From Clostridia bacterium (GTDB lineage: Bacteria > Bacillota > Sulfobacillia > SLMV01): a stretch of 14,188 nucleotides of DNA. The stretch spans positions 1 to 14,188 of the forward strand of contig SLGS01000004.1 of NCBI GenBank assembly GCA_007136565.1, written 5' to 3'. Positions 1-6,891 of the stretch are shown here, piece by piece. Position numbers and translations under genes: made by a program. The notes beneath the pieces were generated by a model. That model was given only the letters and a program-made list of their open reading frames with translations, did no database searches and was not told where the DNA came from. Position 1 is the first letter of the stretch. Each line of letters opens with the position of its first letter.

Positions 1-333
1 CACTTTCACGGGCCATCTGGGCCTCGGCTCACTCATCGATGATGCCGGTGGCGACTGCGCGGCCTTCTGCGTACGTCGACACGAGACCTCCCGCTCGGCA
101 ACGATGCCGAGCGGACCGATGCTATGACATCGGTTCCCCCGGGCCCCTTACGACTACCCGGGGCAAAACCCGGGCGGGTGCGGCGGTCGCCGGGGCGATT
201 TGATACACTGGGGGAGTTCGGGGGCGATTGATGGTGGGGCGGGTGCCCAATCCGGCGCTCGAAACGCCGTCGACCGACACCCGTCACACCGGATCGCGGC
301 TGCCCCCCCGTCCCGACCTCGGAGGTGCTTATC
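1..333. other. Gene-free left end and leader of the MFS gene
   Basis: I see no complete gene here. On the minus strand one frame reads like protein from about position 88 down to 32 (ending GRAVATGIIDE), meets TGA at 29-31, and continues open to the edge (AEAQMARES). This may be the remnant of a gene lying further left, but it is short. Three adjacent hairpins occupy 91-163. G-runs of 4-5 occur at 210-214, 220-224 and 236-239, with a loop too long for a canonical G-quadruplex. A weak -10-like TACACT is at 204-209 without a clear -35. The SD of the MFS gene is at 321-325. Confidence 0.5.
91..163. other. Three back-to-back perfect hairpins
   Basis: Stem 1 is CCGCTCGGCA (91-100), loop ACGA, TGCCGAGCGG (105-114). 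Stem 2 is ACCGATG (115-121), loop CTATGA, CATCGGT (128-134). Stem 3 is CCCCGGG (137-143) and CCCGGGG (157-163) around a 13-base loop. Stems 1 and 2 abut with no base between them. There is no T-run on either side, so this is not a standard intrinsic terminator. It could be a structured RNA, a Rho-type or bidirectional stop, or a protein-binding site. Confidence 0.5.
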
Positions 334-1566
334 GTGAGCGAAGGATCCGAACTCTCCGAAAGGACTCCGCCCGATGAATCGAATCGCACGGCGGCGCTCT
401 TGGGACTTTACCTGGTTTCGTTCACCAACGCGCTGGGCTCGCAAACCCTCGTAACCCTCATCCCAGAATACGCAGTATTGTTCCAGGCATCACCCTATTG
501 GATCGGTGCCTTCACCACGGCCTTCGCCCTCGCGGGGACCGTGATCGTATTACCCGTGGGGTGGCTTTCGGATCGCGTGGGCAAGGCGACGGTGTTGAGG
601 TGGGGACTCGCGGTGAGCATCGTCTCATACATCCTCTTTCTCTTCGCCCACGATGAAGTGACCTTCGCCGTGGGTAGGGTCATCCAGGGGATCGGGATAA
701 CGAGCGGGGCCATGACTTCTTTGGCCCTGGTGGGAGAGATCGCCGGTGAGGGCGAGCGGGGTCGCATGATCGGGACCTTCAACTCCATCCGCAACATGAG
801 CGGAGCCATAGGCGCCGCGGCGGCGGGATGGATGCTCGGTCAGTTCGGTATCCTGGCACCCAACGTGGTCCTGATTATCGTCTCCATCACGGCCCTCTTC
901 CTCGTATCCCGGAGTCGCCACATGGACAGTTTCGACGTAGCGCGGGCCCGGGGCTTTCCCCTCACCCTCCTGGCCAGGAGCACGGCCATCCAGGCCATGG
1001 CGGCCTTCCGGGTGCTCTACGGGTTCGGGGTGGTGATGACCCGCACCTTCGTCCCCATATACGTGGGAATCACCCTGGGACTCGGCCCCTTGTACGTGGG
1101 GTTGGTCATCTCGGCGGAGCAAACCGTGAACATGCTGTTCCAAAGATTCACCGGTTCCCTCTCCGATCGCTTCGGCCGCTTCCCCATGGTAACCCTGGGG
1201 GGATGTCTCTACGCCGTCGGCCTGGTGATACTCACCACCCAACGCACGCCTTACGCCCTGATCGCCGCCAACGGCTTCCTGGGGCTGGCCGACGCCATTC
1301 GCGAACCCGCCAGCATGGCGGCCTTTGCCGACGAAGGGCAAAAGACCGGTAGCGTCGGATCCGCCTTCGCGATCCGCCAAATTCTCTGGCGCCCTTCCAT
1401 GGTCTTGGCTCCCATGATGGGCGGTGCGGTCATGGCGGCGTTGGGAGTTAGATCGGTCTTCTACCTCGCCTTGGCTTTCACCATCGCAGGGGTATTGGGC
1501 GTCAGGTTGGTTCTCACCCTTCGGGGGACTTCGGACGGTGTGCGACAAGCCACTTCGCAGCACTAG
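334..1566 (+). CDS. MFS transporter, probable drug or metabolite exporter
   Basis: This 410-residue integral membrane protein belongs to the major facilitator superfamily, whose members move small molecules across the cytoplasmic membrane by proton-coupled antiport or symport. About twelve hydrophobic segments are visible. The loop 2-3 signature is present as GWLSDRVGK (residues 76-84) and repeated in the second half as GSLSDRFGR (274-282), as expected for two six-helix halves. The N-terminal 20 residues are hydrophilic and cytoplasmic. The GTG at 334 is chosen because GGAGG at 321-325 lies eight bases upstream; an in-frame GTG at 325 overlaps that SD. It has no co-directional partner: the next gene is convergent. 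The leader contains three hairpins. The substrate cannot be read from sequence; the general look is of the multidrug/sugar-efflux type. Confidence 0.9.
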   Translation: MSEGSELSERTPPDESNRTAALLGLYLVSFTNALGSQTLVTLIPEYAVLFQASPYWIGAFTTAFALAGTVIVLPVGWLSDRVGKATVLRWGLAVSIVSYILFLFAHDEVTFAVGRVIQGIGITSGAMTSLALVGEIAGEGERGRMIGTFNSIRNMSGAIGAAAAGWMLGQFGILAPNVVLIIVSITALFLVSRSRHMDSFDVARARGFPLTLLARSTAIQAMAAFRVLYGFGVVMTRTFVPIYVGITLGLGPLYVGLVISAEQTVNMLFQRFTGSLSDRFGRFPMVTLGGCLYAVGLVILTTQRTPYALIAANGFLGLADAIREPASMAAFADEGQKTGSVGSAFAIRQILWRPSMVLAPMMGGAVMAALGVRSVFYLALAFTIAGVLGVRLVLTLRGTSDGVRQATSQH

Positions 1567-1650
1567 ATCCATTCTAACCCCGAACAGGGGCGAGGCCCCC
1601 CCCGGGGGTACCACGATGAACCGTACTCGAGGACATCGAACCTTCGCGCC

Positions 1651-1673
1651 GGGGAACACTAAAGGGATTCCCC
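1651..1673. terminator. Hairpin between convergent genes
   Basis: GGGGAA (1651-1656) pairs with TTCCCC (1668-1673) across an 11-base loop. It overlaps the stop of the small membrane protein on the minus strand and lies 85 bases beyond the MFS stop. A second GC hairpin (CCCC-GAACA-GGGG) starts near 1576. Neither has a T-run, so a role as bidirectional terminator is only suggested by position between convergent genes. Confidence 0.3.
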
Positions 1674-1934
1674 GTTCCTGCGTCCCCGATCGGGATCCGC
1701 CTCCCGCAGGAAACTTAGGGCGGCGGCAACAGCCACGGGAACCATCACGGCCGCACCGAGAAGAGCCCCGGCGTAGGCCGCCAACTCGTATCCCTCGATG
1801 CCGATGCGCCCGAGTATCGACAACCCACCGAGATAGGTCCCACCCAATACGAGGCCCACGTAGGCGCCAGCGATGGCACCGAAGATGAGCCCGGCGAGGG
1901 CGGACAAGGAGATTATCCACGTCCTCCTAAGCAA
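1659..1934 (-). CDS. Small two-helix membrane protein, unknown function
   Basis: The 91-residue product has a short basic N-terminus (LRRTW), one glycine/alanine-rich hydrophobic helix at about residues 7-31 (with repeated small residues such as AGLIFGAIAGAYVG), a loop (about 32-49), a second helix at about 50-76, and a charged tail rich in Arg, Asp and Glu. Small-residue spacing of this type favours tight helix packing. The start is TTG at 1934, preceded by GAGGGAG with a nine-base gap; a stronger AGGAGG lies inside the first codons but has no usable start at proper distance in this frame. I do not recognise a family. It is convergent with the MFS gene. It could be a spurious frame, but the two clear helices argue for a real membrane protein. 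Confidence 0.55.
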   Translation of the reverse strand: MLRRTWIISLSALAGLIFGAIAGAYVGLVLGGTYLGGLSILGRIGIEGYELAAYAGALLGAAVMVPVAVAAALSFLREADPDRGRRNGESL

Positions 1935-2525
1935 GATGTATCGCTCCCTCGTACCCCGGGATTACCCTATTGGGCGGGGATTCCAACGACGCGGCGGCCC
2001 CCTCGGGGTTCTCGGCGGCGCGTTACGTCGGCGGTCAGCGGCCGGAGTCGACCGATCATCCCGGTCCAACCGTCCTCGTCCCCACCTCCGACGTCCGCGT
2101 CCTCGACCGCTCCTTCAATTCCGTCGAATCATCGCGGGGAATATGCTTTTCCCCAGGCGGCGGTCCAATCCCTTGGGCACGGCGGGGAGATCCGAAGGCC
2201 ATCCGTGATTTCGAGTTTGCCCTTCGGGCCCGGGTGAAGGTCATCTTCATTCACTTGACCATGGGTATCAAGGTTGCGGGCCACGCCTGGTCGGAGCCGG
2301 TGGCGGATGGCGGTCGACCGACACCCGGGAAACCGCATCGGGGTATGCCCGCCCCCTTGGTCACTGCCCTAACCCGGTTGGTGATCGGTCCACGGGATCA
2401 GGAAGTCGGAGGGAACGATGGCAAGGGTCCGTCGCCGACGAACCGGGGCGGGTGTGGCTGCGGAAACACCTACTCCGGCGATCGGGACATCCGATGATCC
2501 AACGTGTGTCCAGCATCTTGCCGGA
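1935..2525. other. 590-base stretch without a convincing gene
   Basis: Open frames exist on both strands but none has a credible SD and start. On the plus strand a frame from 1970 to 2497 has high G+C at third positions but an unlikely composition. On the minus strand a frame from 2338 reads fairly protein-like to TGA at 2129-2131 and continues open in the same frame to TAG at 1968-1970, which may be a decayed gene. A 15-base sequence here (2313-2327) also occurs in front of the MFS gene (269-283). Confidence 0.4.
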
Positions 2526-3119
2526 TCAGGGTACCACCACGAAATCCAGGGTCGCGAAATGGCTGTGCCGCCTGCCGACGTCATCGGATTCCTCGTGGTA
2601 AGCCACCAGCAGCGTGTACGTCTCGCCGGGTACCACCCTCTCGAGGCGATAGCCGACATCCTCGGGGAACGCCAAGGGATAGGAGAACTCGAGGATACGC
2701 TCACTCTCATGCGACAGGAGGACGTACTCCTCCAGCGAGGCGGTGGTGGCTTCTGAATGGGTTCGCCCCCGCCCTACATCGTCCCGGGCGACGGGGGCTT
2801 CGCCTTCGAGGTAGCCGAGGATCATGTTGGCACCGTCCATGCCCCCGCCCCGCGCGTTGAAACCGACGGCGACCCACCCATCGATATCGGCACGCAGATG
2901 CACGTAAAGGCTATCTCCGTCGTGGGCCATGTGAACTTCCATTCCCATTACCTCCGCGGGGCGCTCGGGATAACCCTCGACGGAACCATCCACGGACAAC
3001 GTCGCCTCCGCCCTCCCCATGGCCGGGAAGTCTTCGTCGTTAACCACCGGCGGCGGGGAGCCGCACGCGAGCAGCAGGAATGTGATGGACAAAAGCATTG
3101 CCAGCAAAGCGTTTCTCAT
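2526..3119 (-). CDS. DOMON-domain lipoprotein
   Basis: The 197-residue product starts with a lipoprotein signal peptide: a short basic start (MRN), a hydrophobic stretch, and a lipobox LLAC with the acylated cysteine at residue 19. It is thus expected to be anchored on the outer face of the cytoplasmic membrane. Residues about 35-195 form one beta-rich domain with the DOMON pattern, including GWVAVGFN (81-88), GGGMDGANMILGY (91-103) and a C-terminal HFATLDFVVV strand (187-196). DOMON domains bind haem or sugars and often serve redox enzymes; Met99 and His187 are candidate haem ligands, but this is inference. The ATG at 3119 has GAGGAGG eight bases upstream. It lies 62 bases after the rocD stop on the same strand, so co-transcription is likely, though a functional link is not obvious. 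Confidence 0.8.
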   Translation of the reverse strand: MRNALLAMLLSITFLLLACGSPPPVVNDEDFPAMGRAEATLSVDGSVEGYPERPAEVMGMEVHMAHDGDSLYVHLRADIDGWVAVGFNARGGGMDGANMILGYLEGEAPVARDDVGRGRTHSEATTASLEEYVLLSHESERILEFSYPLAFPEDVGYRLERVVPGETYTLLVAYHEESDDVGRRHSHFATLDFVVVP

Positions 3120-3181
3120 CTTCGATACCTCCTCGAAGGTCGCCGGGGCTTCTTCGGGGGAACGCCCGAGCATACCTGGGT

Positions 3182-4375
3182 TCAGGCAAACACCCTGGCT
3201 ATCCGCTCCAGGGCCCAATCCAGTTCGGGGCGGGTGATCACGAGGGGTGGCAACAGGCGCACCACGTTTTCGTGGGTCTCCTTGGCCAATACCCCTTCCG
3301 CCTTCAGAGCCTCGCAGTAAGGTCGTGCGGGATGATCCAGCTCTATCCCGATGAACAATCCCCGGCCGCGTATCTCCACCAGGTGTGGCGTGGTGACCAC
3401 TCGCTCCAGGGACTCCAGCAAATAATCCCCCATCTCCCGCGACCTGTCCGCCAGGCTCTCCTCCTCCAGGACCCCCAGGGCGGCGATGCCCGCTGCGGCC
3501 CCCAGTGGGTTACCCCCGAAGGTGGACCCGTGAGAACCGGGCTCGAAGAGACCGAGGACGTCACCGTCTGCGGCGATCGCGGAAACCGGGAACACCCCGC
3601 CTCCCAGGGCCTTGCCCAGGATGTAGATGTCGGGGATCACGCCCTCCCAGTCGCAGGCGAAGGTCTTACCCGTTCGACCGAATCCGGTCTGGATCTCGTC
3701 CGCGAGAAACAGCACTTCGTTCTCCTCGCAGAGCGCCCGCGCTTCGCGCAGGTATCCCTCGGGTGGCACGCGTATCCCCGCCTCCCCCTGTATCGGTTCC
3801 ACCAGGAATGCCGCGGTATTGGGATTGATGGCCGCTTCCAGGGCGGTATTATCCCCGTAGGGAATGACGGTAAAGCCCGGGGTGAAGGGACCGAAATCAT
3901 CGCGGTAAGACGGCTCGGAGGAAAACGAGATAATGGTGGTGGTTCGGCCGTGGAAGTTCCCCTCGCAGGCGATGATCTCCGCGCTGTCCGCCGGCACGCC
4001 CTTGGATCTGTAGGCCCAGCGCCGCGCGTTCTTTATTGCCGTCTCGACGGCCTCGGATCCGGTGTTCATGGGAAGGATCATCTCCTTACCCGTAACCCGG
4101 TGGACCGCCTCGTAAAACCCGGCCAGATTGTCGTTTTCGAAGGCCCGGGACGTGAGGGTCACCCGATCCATCTGCCTCCGCACGGCGGCCAAGACCGCCG
4201 GGTGACGATGACCCACGTTGAGGGCCGAGTACGCCCCGAGCATATCCATGTAACGATTGCCCTCGGGATCCATCACCCAAACGCCCTCGGCCTCGCTGAC
4301 GACTACGGGCAACGGGAGATAGTTGTTCGCCCCGTACCGTTTAGTCCTTTCGATGATTTCCTCAGTCTCTTTCAT
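3182..4375 (-). CDS. rocD: Ornithine aminotransferase (ornithine-oxo-acid transaminase)
   Basis: This class III PLP aminotransferase transfers the delta-amino group of ornithine to 2-oxoglutarate, giving glutamate-5-semialdehyde in arginine/ornithine breakdown and proline synthesis. It acts in the cytoplasm. The 397-residue length and near-colinear match to remembered Bacillus RocD are strong: NYLPLPVVVSEAEGVWV (18-34), YMDMLGAYSALNVGHRHP (42-59), LPMNTGSEAVETA (101-113), GNFHGRT (139-145), VEPIQGEAG (192-200), LADEIQTGFGRTGK (224-237), and the PLP lysine at 255 in LGKALGGGVFP. Asp226 should contact the PLP ring nitrogen. The ATG at 4375 has GGGGGAG six bases upstream; upstream in-frame codons to 4798 are not protein-like. 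A palindrome and a -10-like box lie upstream. No other rocD-pathway gene is in view. Confidence 0.95.
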   Translation of the reverse strand: MKETEEIIERTKRYGANNYLPLPVVVSEAEGVWVMDPEGNRYMDMLGAYSALNVGHRHPAVLAAVRRQMDRVTLTSRAFENDNLAGFYEAVHRVTGKEMILPMNTGSEAVETAIKNARRWAYRSKGVPADSAEIIACEGNFHGRTTTIISFSSEPSYRDDFGPFTPGFTVIPYGDNTALEAAINPNTAAFLVEPIQGEAGIRVPPEGYLREARALCEENEVLFLADEIQTGFGRTGKTFACDWEGVIPDIYILGKALGGGVFPVSAIAADGDVLGLFEPGSHGSTFGGNPLGAAAGIAALGVLEEESLADRSREMGDYLLESLERVVTTPHLVEIRGRGLFIGIELDHPARPYCEALKAEGVLAKETHENVVRLLPPLVITRPELDWALERIARVFA

Positions 4376-4494
4376 ACTCCACTCCCCCACGTCCCCGATC
4401 CCACGCCTCGTTCCTCGCCCCCCCCGCGCGCTCAAGGGCTTGCCTGGGGTGAGGACGGGATGTTCGGGCCGCGGGATCCGTCGATTTGCCGGGT

Positions 4495-4530
4495 ATTTTA
4501 CCCCGCCTTTGGTCTCGCGACACCGAGACC
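4495..4530 (-). promoter_or_regulatory. Candidate rocD promoter with palindromic operator
   Basis: On the minus strand TAAAAT (4500-4495) resembles a -10 box; 17 bases upstream the hexamer GTGTCG (4523-4518) is a weak -35. That -35 is the centre of a perfect inverted repeat, GGTCTCG (4511-4517), six bases, CGAGACC (4524-4530). Such placement is typical of a transcription-factor site acting on the promoter. The leader to the rocD ATG would be about 110 bases. The site lies in the 319-base gap (4376-4694) shared with the divergent PNPOx-family gene; nothing else in that gap is convincing. Confidence 0.4.
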
Positions 4531-4694
4531 CGCTCGCGATGGCTGCCGCCCCGATACCAGGGATAGCCCGCAAATCCCACGGCGGCGATGCGCTTAGATC
4601 TTGCAGGATGAGCCGTGGCGACGGCGTATTCGTTCCCCGGGGTGAAGATTCGAAGTGACGGAATCCACCCACTGGACGCGAGGAGGAGATCACC

Positions 4695-5120
4695 TTGGAA
4701 GTGCCCCGCGAGGTCGCCGAACTGCTGGCAGAGCAGAGGCTCTGCGTTCTTTGCACCAGTTCCCGGGATCGCCCACACGCATCGCTGATGGCCTTCACCT
4801 ACCTACCGGAAGAAGGCGCCGCCTTGTTGGCCACGAGAAGGGACACGAGAAAGTCCGAGAACATGGAGAGCAACCCCCGGGTATCCCTCCTGGTCTTCCG
4901 CGCGAACGCGGACGTGGCTACGGCGCTAAGCTGTACCATCTCCGGAACCGCTGCGTTCATCCCGGACGAAGAGGGTGAGATGTACCGCGAACTCCACCGG
5001 CGCCGCCACCCCGGCACACCGTCGTTCACAAAGGATGAGGCCCTGACATTCGTGAGGGTAATCTTCGATGGGATATCCCTGGTGGATGCGGAGGATCGAG
5101 TGCGGCGTTTTCCTACCTGA
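4695..5120 (+). CDS. Pyridoxamine 5'-phosphate oxidase family (FMN-binding split barrel) protein
   Basis: The 141-residue product has the single-domain PNPOx-like split-barrel pattern: an N-terminal helix (about 4-14), the strand LCVLCTSSRDRPHASLM (16-32), a second strand ALLATRRDTRKSENMESNP (43-61) typical of FMN phosphate contacts, then VSLLVF (63-68) and a C-terminal part (111-135) ending in a strand. Relatives use FMN or F420, or bind haem, and reduce or sequester small ligands; the substrate cannot be told. The start is TTG at 4695, with AGGAGG at 4681-4686 and an eight-base gap. It diverges from rocD, whose enzyme uses PLP, but true PNPOx activity is not implied: the family is broad and this protein lacks the length (about 200 residues) of real PdxH. 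Confidence 0.8.
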   Translation: MEVPREVAELLAEQRLCVLCTSSRDRPHASLMAFTYLPEEGAALLATRRDTRKSENMESNPRVSLLVFRANADVATALSCTISGTAAFIPDEEGEMYRELHRRRHPGTPSFTKDEALTFVRVIFDGISLVDAEDRVRRFPT

Positions 5121-5265
5121 AGCCGAAGAGCGGTTCCCGAGCCCCTTCCCCTGGGCACGATATCTCCGGTTAGCTGGGCAATATAACGCTCCGCGGTGCG
5201 TTCCCTGTCGAGAAGGAAGAAAGGTTCACCCGCTAGTGATAAGCGACGCTTTCGCCATTCTCCCC

Positions 5266-5742
5266 TCAACCAAAGAGCTTGGCCATGAAGAATCGGTAAA
5301 GGTTACGAACGCCCGGAACGTTGGCGAAGATATCTCCCCAAAGGTCGTAGTAATCCCTTTGCTCGATGATCCGACCATCTTCGTGCAGGGTGAGGCGCGT
5401 GCAGCCGTGGATGGGAGTAGAGGGCGATCTCCGAAAGGACATGGTCATGACCCATTCCATCATGATTACGCCGTCGTGTCGGCCGAGATTGATTATCTCC
5501 ATGTCCAAACTCGCACATCTTCGGGTAAGGCGATGGCACATGGCGGTAAAGTCATCGATCCCCTCCAGCCTCTGGATGGGATCTTGGAACACCACTTCGG
5601 GATGGTAGTAGGGGAAGATGTGGGACCAGTCGGGTTTGTCCTCGGAGTCATATGTGCGCGACCATAGTTCCCCGACGGCCTCTGTCGTCAGCTCGCACAA
5701 GCCGGTATCGAGTTCACCTTCACCTGGATGCTCGTCGTGCAT
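5266..5742 (-). CDS. SnoaL-like / NTF2-superfamily protein
   Basis: The 158-residue product shows the cone-shaped alpha+beta NTF2-like pattern: an N-terminal helix (about 18-32), YYHPEVVFQDPIQRLEGIDDF (45-65), a helix with Cys and Arg (66-77), then strands MEIINLG, GVIMMEWVMTMSF (91-103), CTRLTLHEDGRIIEQRDYYD (114-133) and a helical tail ending in FFMAKLFG. Relatives include polyketide cyclases, epoxide hydrolases and non-enzymatic ligand binders. The RDYYD segment followed by a short helix resembles the family members that travel with SDRs and fatty-acid-modifying enzymes in other bacteria (from memory). The ATG at 5742 has GGAGG 12 bases upstream, rather distant. It is convergent with the PNPOx-family gene (145-base gap). 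The substrate is unknown. Confidence 0.75.
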   Translation of the reverse strand: MHDEHPGEGELDTGLCELTTEAVGELWSRTYDSEDKPDWSHIFPYYHPEVVFQDPIQRLEGIDDFTAMCHRLTRRCASLDMEIINLGRHDGVIMMEWVMTMSFRRSPSTPIHGCTRLTLHEDGRIIEQRDYYDLWGDIFANVPGVRNLYRFFMAKLFG

Positions 5743-6121
5743 GGGACCACACCACCTCCGACCTTCGAGGGATTAGTTGGATGCCGATGGGATAAGTCTA
5801 CCAGATTGGGAGCCTTCTCCACCCGAGCTCCGATGAAGGGCATGCCCGGGGGCCGGCATAGGGACTCCGGAGGATCCCGCCGACCCGAAGACCGCCGCTT
5901 GGGGCTCCCCGATGTACGCTGCGACTGGGGGTAGTCGGATACCCGGCGCGTGCCAAGTCCTCAGGGGCGGAGAACACCGTAAGTGGGAATCCGAAACGTC
6001 CCGCTCCTTCGGAGTTCTCCGCTCGTGGGAAACTTGTATTTCATCGCGGATCGACCGGGATCAAAGGCGTATGACGACTCGCGCTGTTCCGCGCGCGGAA
6101 GTGGTGCAAGCCCCCTGGGAG
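5743..6121. other. 379-base gap without a supported gene
   Basis: Both flanking genes are on the minus strand, so this should hold the end of the membrane-protein transcript and the promoter of the SnoaL-like gene. A perfect 14-base palindrome, TTCCGCGCGCGGAA, is at 6087-6100, 21 bases past the upstream gene's stop, and could form a terminator hairpin, but no T-run follows. Short open pieces exist on both strands (for example one on the minus strand starting MKYKFPTSGELRRSG) without SD or recognisable family. No clear -35/-10 pair is visible. Confidence 0.4.
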
Positions 6122-6508
6122 CTAGGAAGAACAACGCTTTGACCTCGCCATCTGTTTGGTCATACCCACCAGGAGAACGATTCCCACGAGGAGTAAGACC
6201 GCGAACATGACAATGAAGCCGTAATCACCCTGCTGCCAGAAGTACCCGGGACTTTGAATCACGGTGTAAAGGAGCGCGCCCGTCGCCAATAGGTACAACC
6301 GACCACCCCAGGATCTCCCCCGGACTAGGCCCACTCCGGCGACGATCAGCGCCGCCGCCGTGAAACACTCCGCGACGATATGAAACATTATCCGGACCGG
6401 TTGGGTGGCGAGTTCCGGGATGGTTCCCACCGAGTAGAAAAGCCCCCACATTCCCAACATCGACGCACCCACGACAATGGAATAGATAGCAGCCGCTCTT
6501 CGGATCAT
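6122..6508 (-). CDS. Four-helix integral membrane protein, unknown function
   Basis: The 128-residue product has four hydrophobic helices at about residues 6-26, 40-62, 70-90 and 97-117, with a basic cytoplasmic end (MIRR...) and a short basic tail (KQMARSKR). Conserved-looking features are a proline in PELATQPVR (31-39), His43 and Glu47 in helix 2 (MFHIVAECFTAAALIVAG), and SPGYFWQQGDYG (86-97) between helices 3 and 4. His and Glu facing each other in helix 2 could bind a metal or cofactor, but nothing proves it. The ATG at 6508 has GGGAG nine bases upstream. It diverges from the ketopantoate-reductase-like gene across a 383-base gap. I do not recognise a named family. Confidence 0.75.
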   Translation of the reverse strand: MIRRAAAIYSIVVGASMLGMWGLFYSVGTIPELATQPVRIMFHIVAECFTAAALIVAGVGLVRGRSWGGRLYLLATGALLYTVIQSPGYFWQQGDYGFIVMFAVLLLVGIVLLVGMTKQMARSKRCSS

Positions 6509-6573
6509 CTCCGGATTCTCCCGTTCCGTTATGGGGGTTTGGTCTCACCGTGGCGGGGCCGGGACGATAAATC

Positions 6574-6840
6574 CCCGATGAGACATACCAGTTCGAGCCA
6601 TCGACGTGTTCTTCGGCAGAGGGCAAGTGATACCGCGATCAAGGGATGTTTCGCCTGCGACAAGACAATATTGGTTCGACCATGCCTTGTCAACGCCGTC
6701 GAAGCCGTCTGCGGCGCACGGGGCTCCGGCTTTCGAATCGCTCTCTCGGGCAATCCCGACGCGGCCTTGGGCGGGTCGAACCCCGGGGACGGTTGGTGGG
6801 GTTGGGGAGGGAAAACCAACCCTTGGCAGGTCTCATCGGG
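6574..6840. repeat. 17-bp imperfect inverted repeats bounding 267 bases
   Basis: The left copy is CCCGATGAGACATACCA at 6574-6590; the right copy, TGGCAGGTCTCATCGGG at 6824-6840, is its reverse complement at 15 of 17 positions with 11 contiguous matches. They enclose 233 bases with no supported gene. No target-site duplication is visible outside. They may be ends of a small non-autonomous mobile element or two opposed regulator sites in a divergent promoter region. The rest of the gap 6509-6891 holds a G-rich tract (6791-6811) and no gene. Confidence 0.4.
6791..6821 (+). other. G-rich tract able to form hairpin or G-quadruplex
   Basis: Runs of two to four G occur at 6791-6792, 6795-6796, 6798-6801, 6804-6807 and 6809-6811, separated by one or two bases. 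A CCAACC at 6816-6821 can pair with GGTTGG at 6791-6796 or 6800-6805. In the leader of the following gene these are two mutually exclusive folds, about 70 bases before its start. It is seen directly; any role is inference. Confidence 0.35.
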
Positions 6841-6891
6841 TTGCAGAGTCACTATCATGGGATCAAATCGGCGAAATGGGAGTGAGAAACC

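Noticed and set aside
625..1920. 431-codon open frame on the minus strand opposite the MFS gene
   Set aside because: Composition rich in Gly, Arg, His and Glu without any fold pattern; it is the antisense shadow of a clear twelve-helix transporter.
1970..2497. 175-codon plus-strand frame with high third-position GC
   Set aside because: No SD, odd composition and no recognisable motif. The opposite strand has equally strong codon bias, so bias alone cannot decide.
3098..4597. 499-codon open frame on the plus strand
   Set aside because: Antisense shadow of rocD, which has all family motifs; this frame has none.
4376..4798. N-terminal extension of rocD to an upstream start
   Set aside because: The family starts at the ATG at 4375, which has a good SD; the extension is not protein-like and overlaps the divergent gene.
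5241..5251. AAGCG-A-CGCTT as terminator between convergent genes
   Set aside because: The stem is too short and no T-run follows on either strand.
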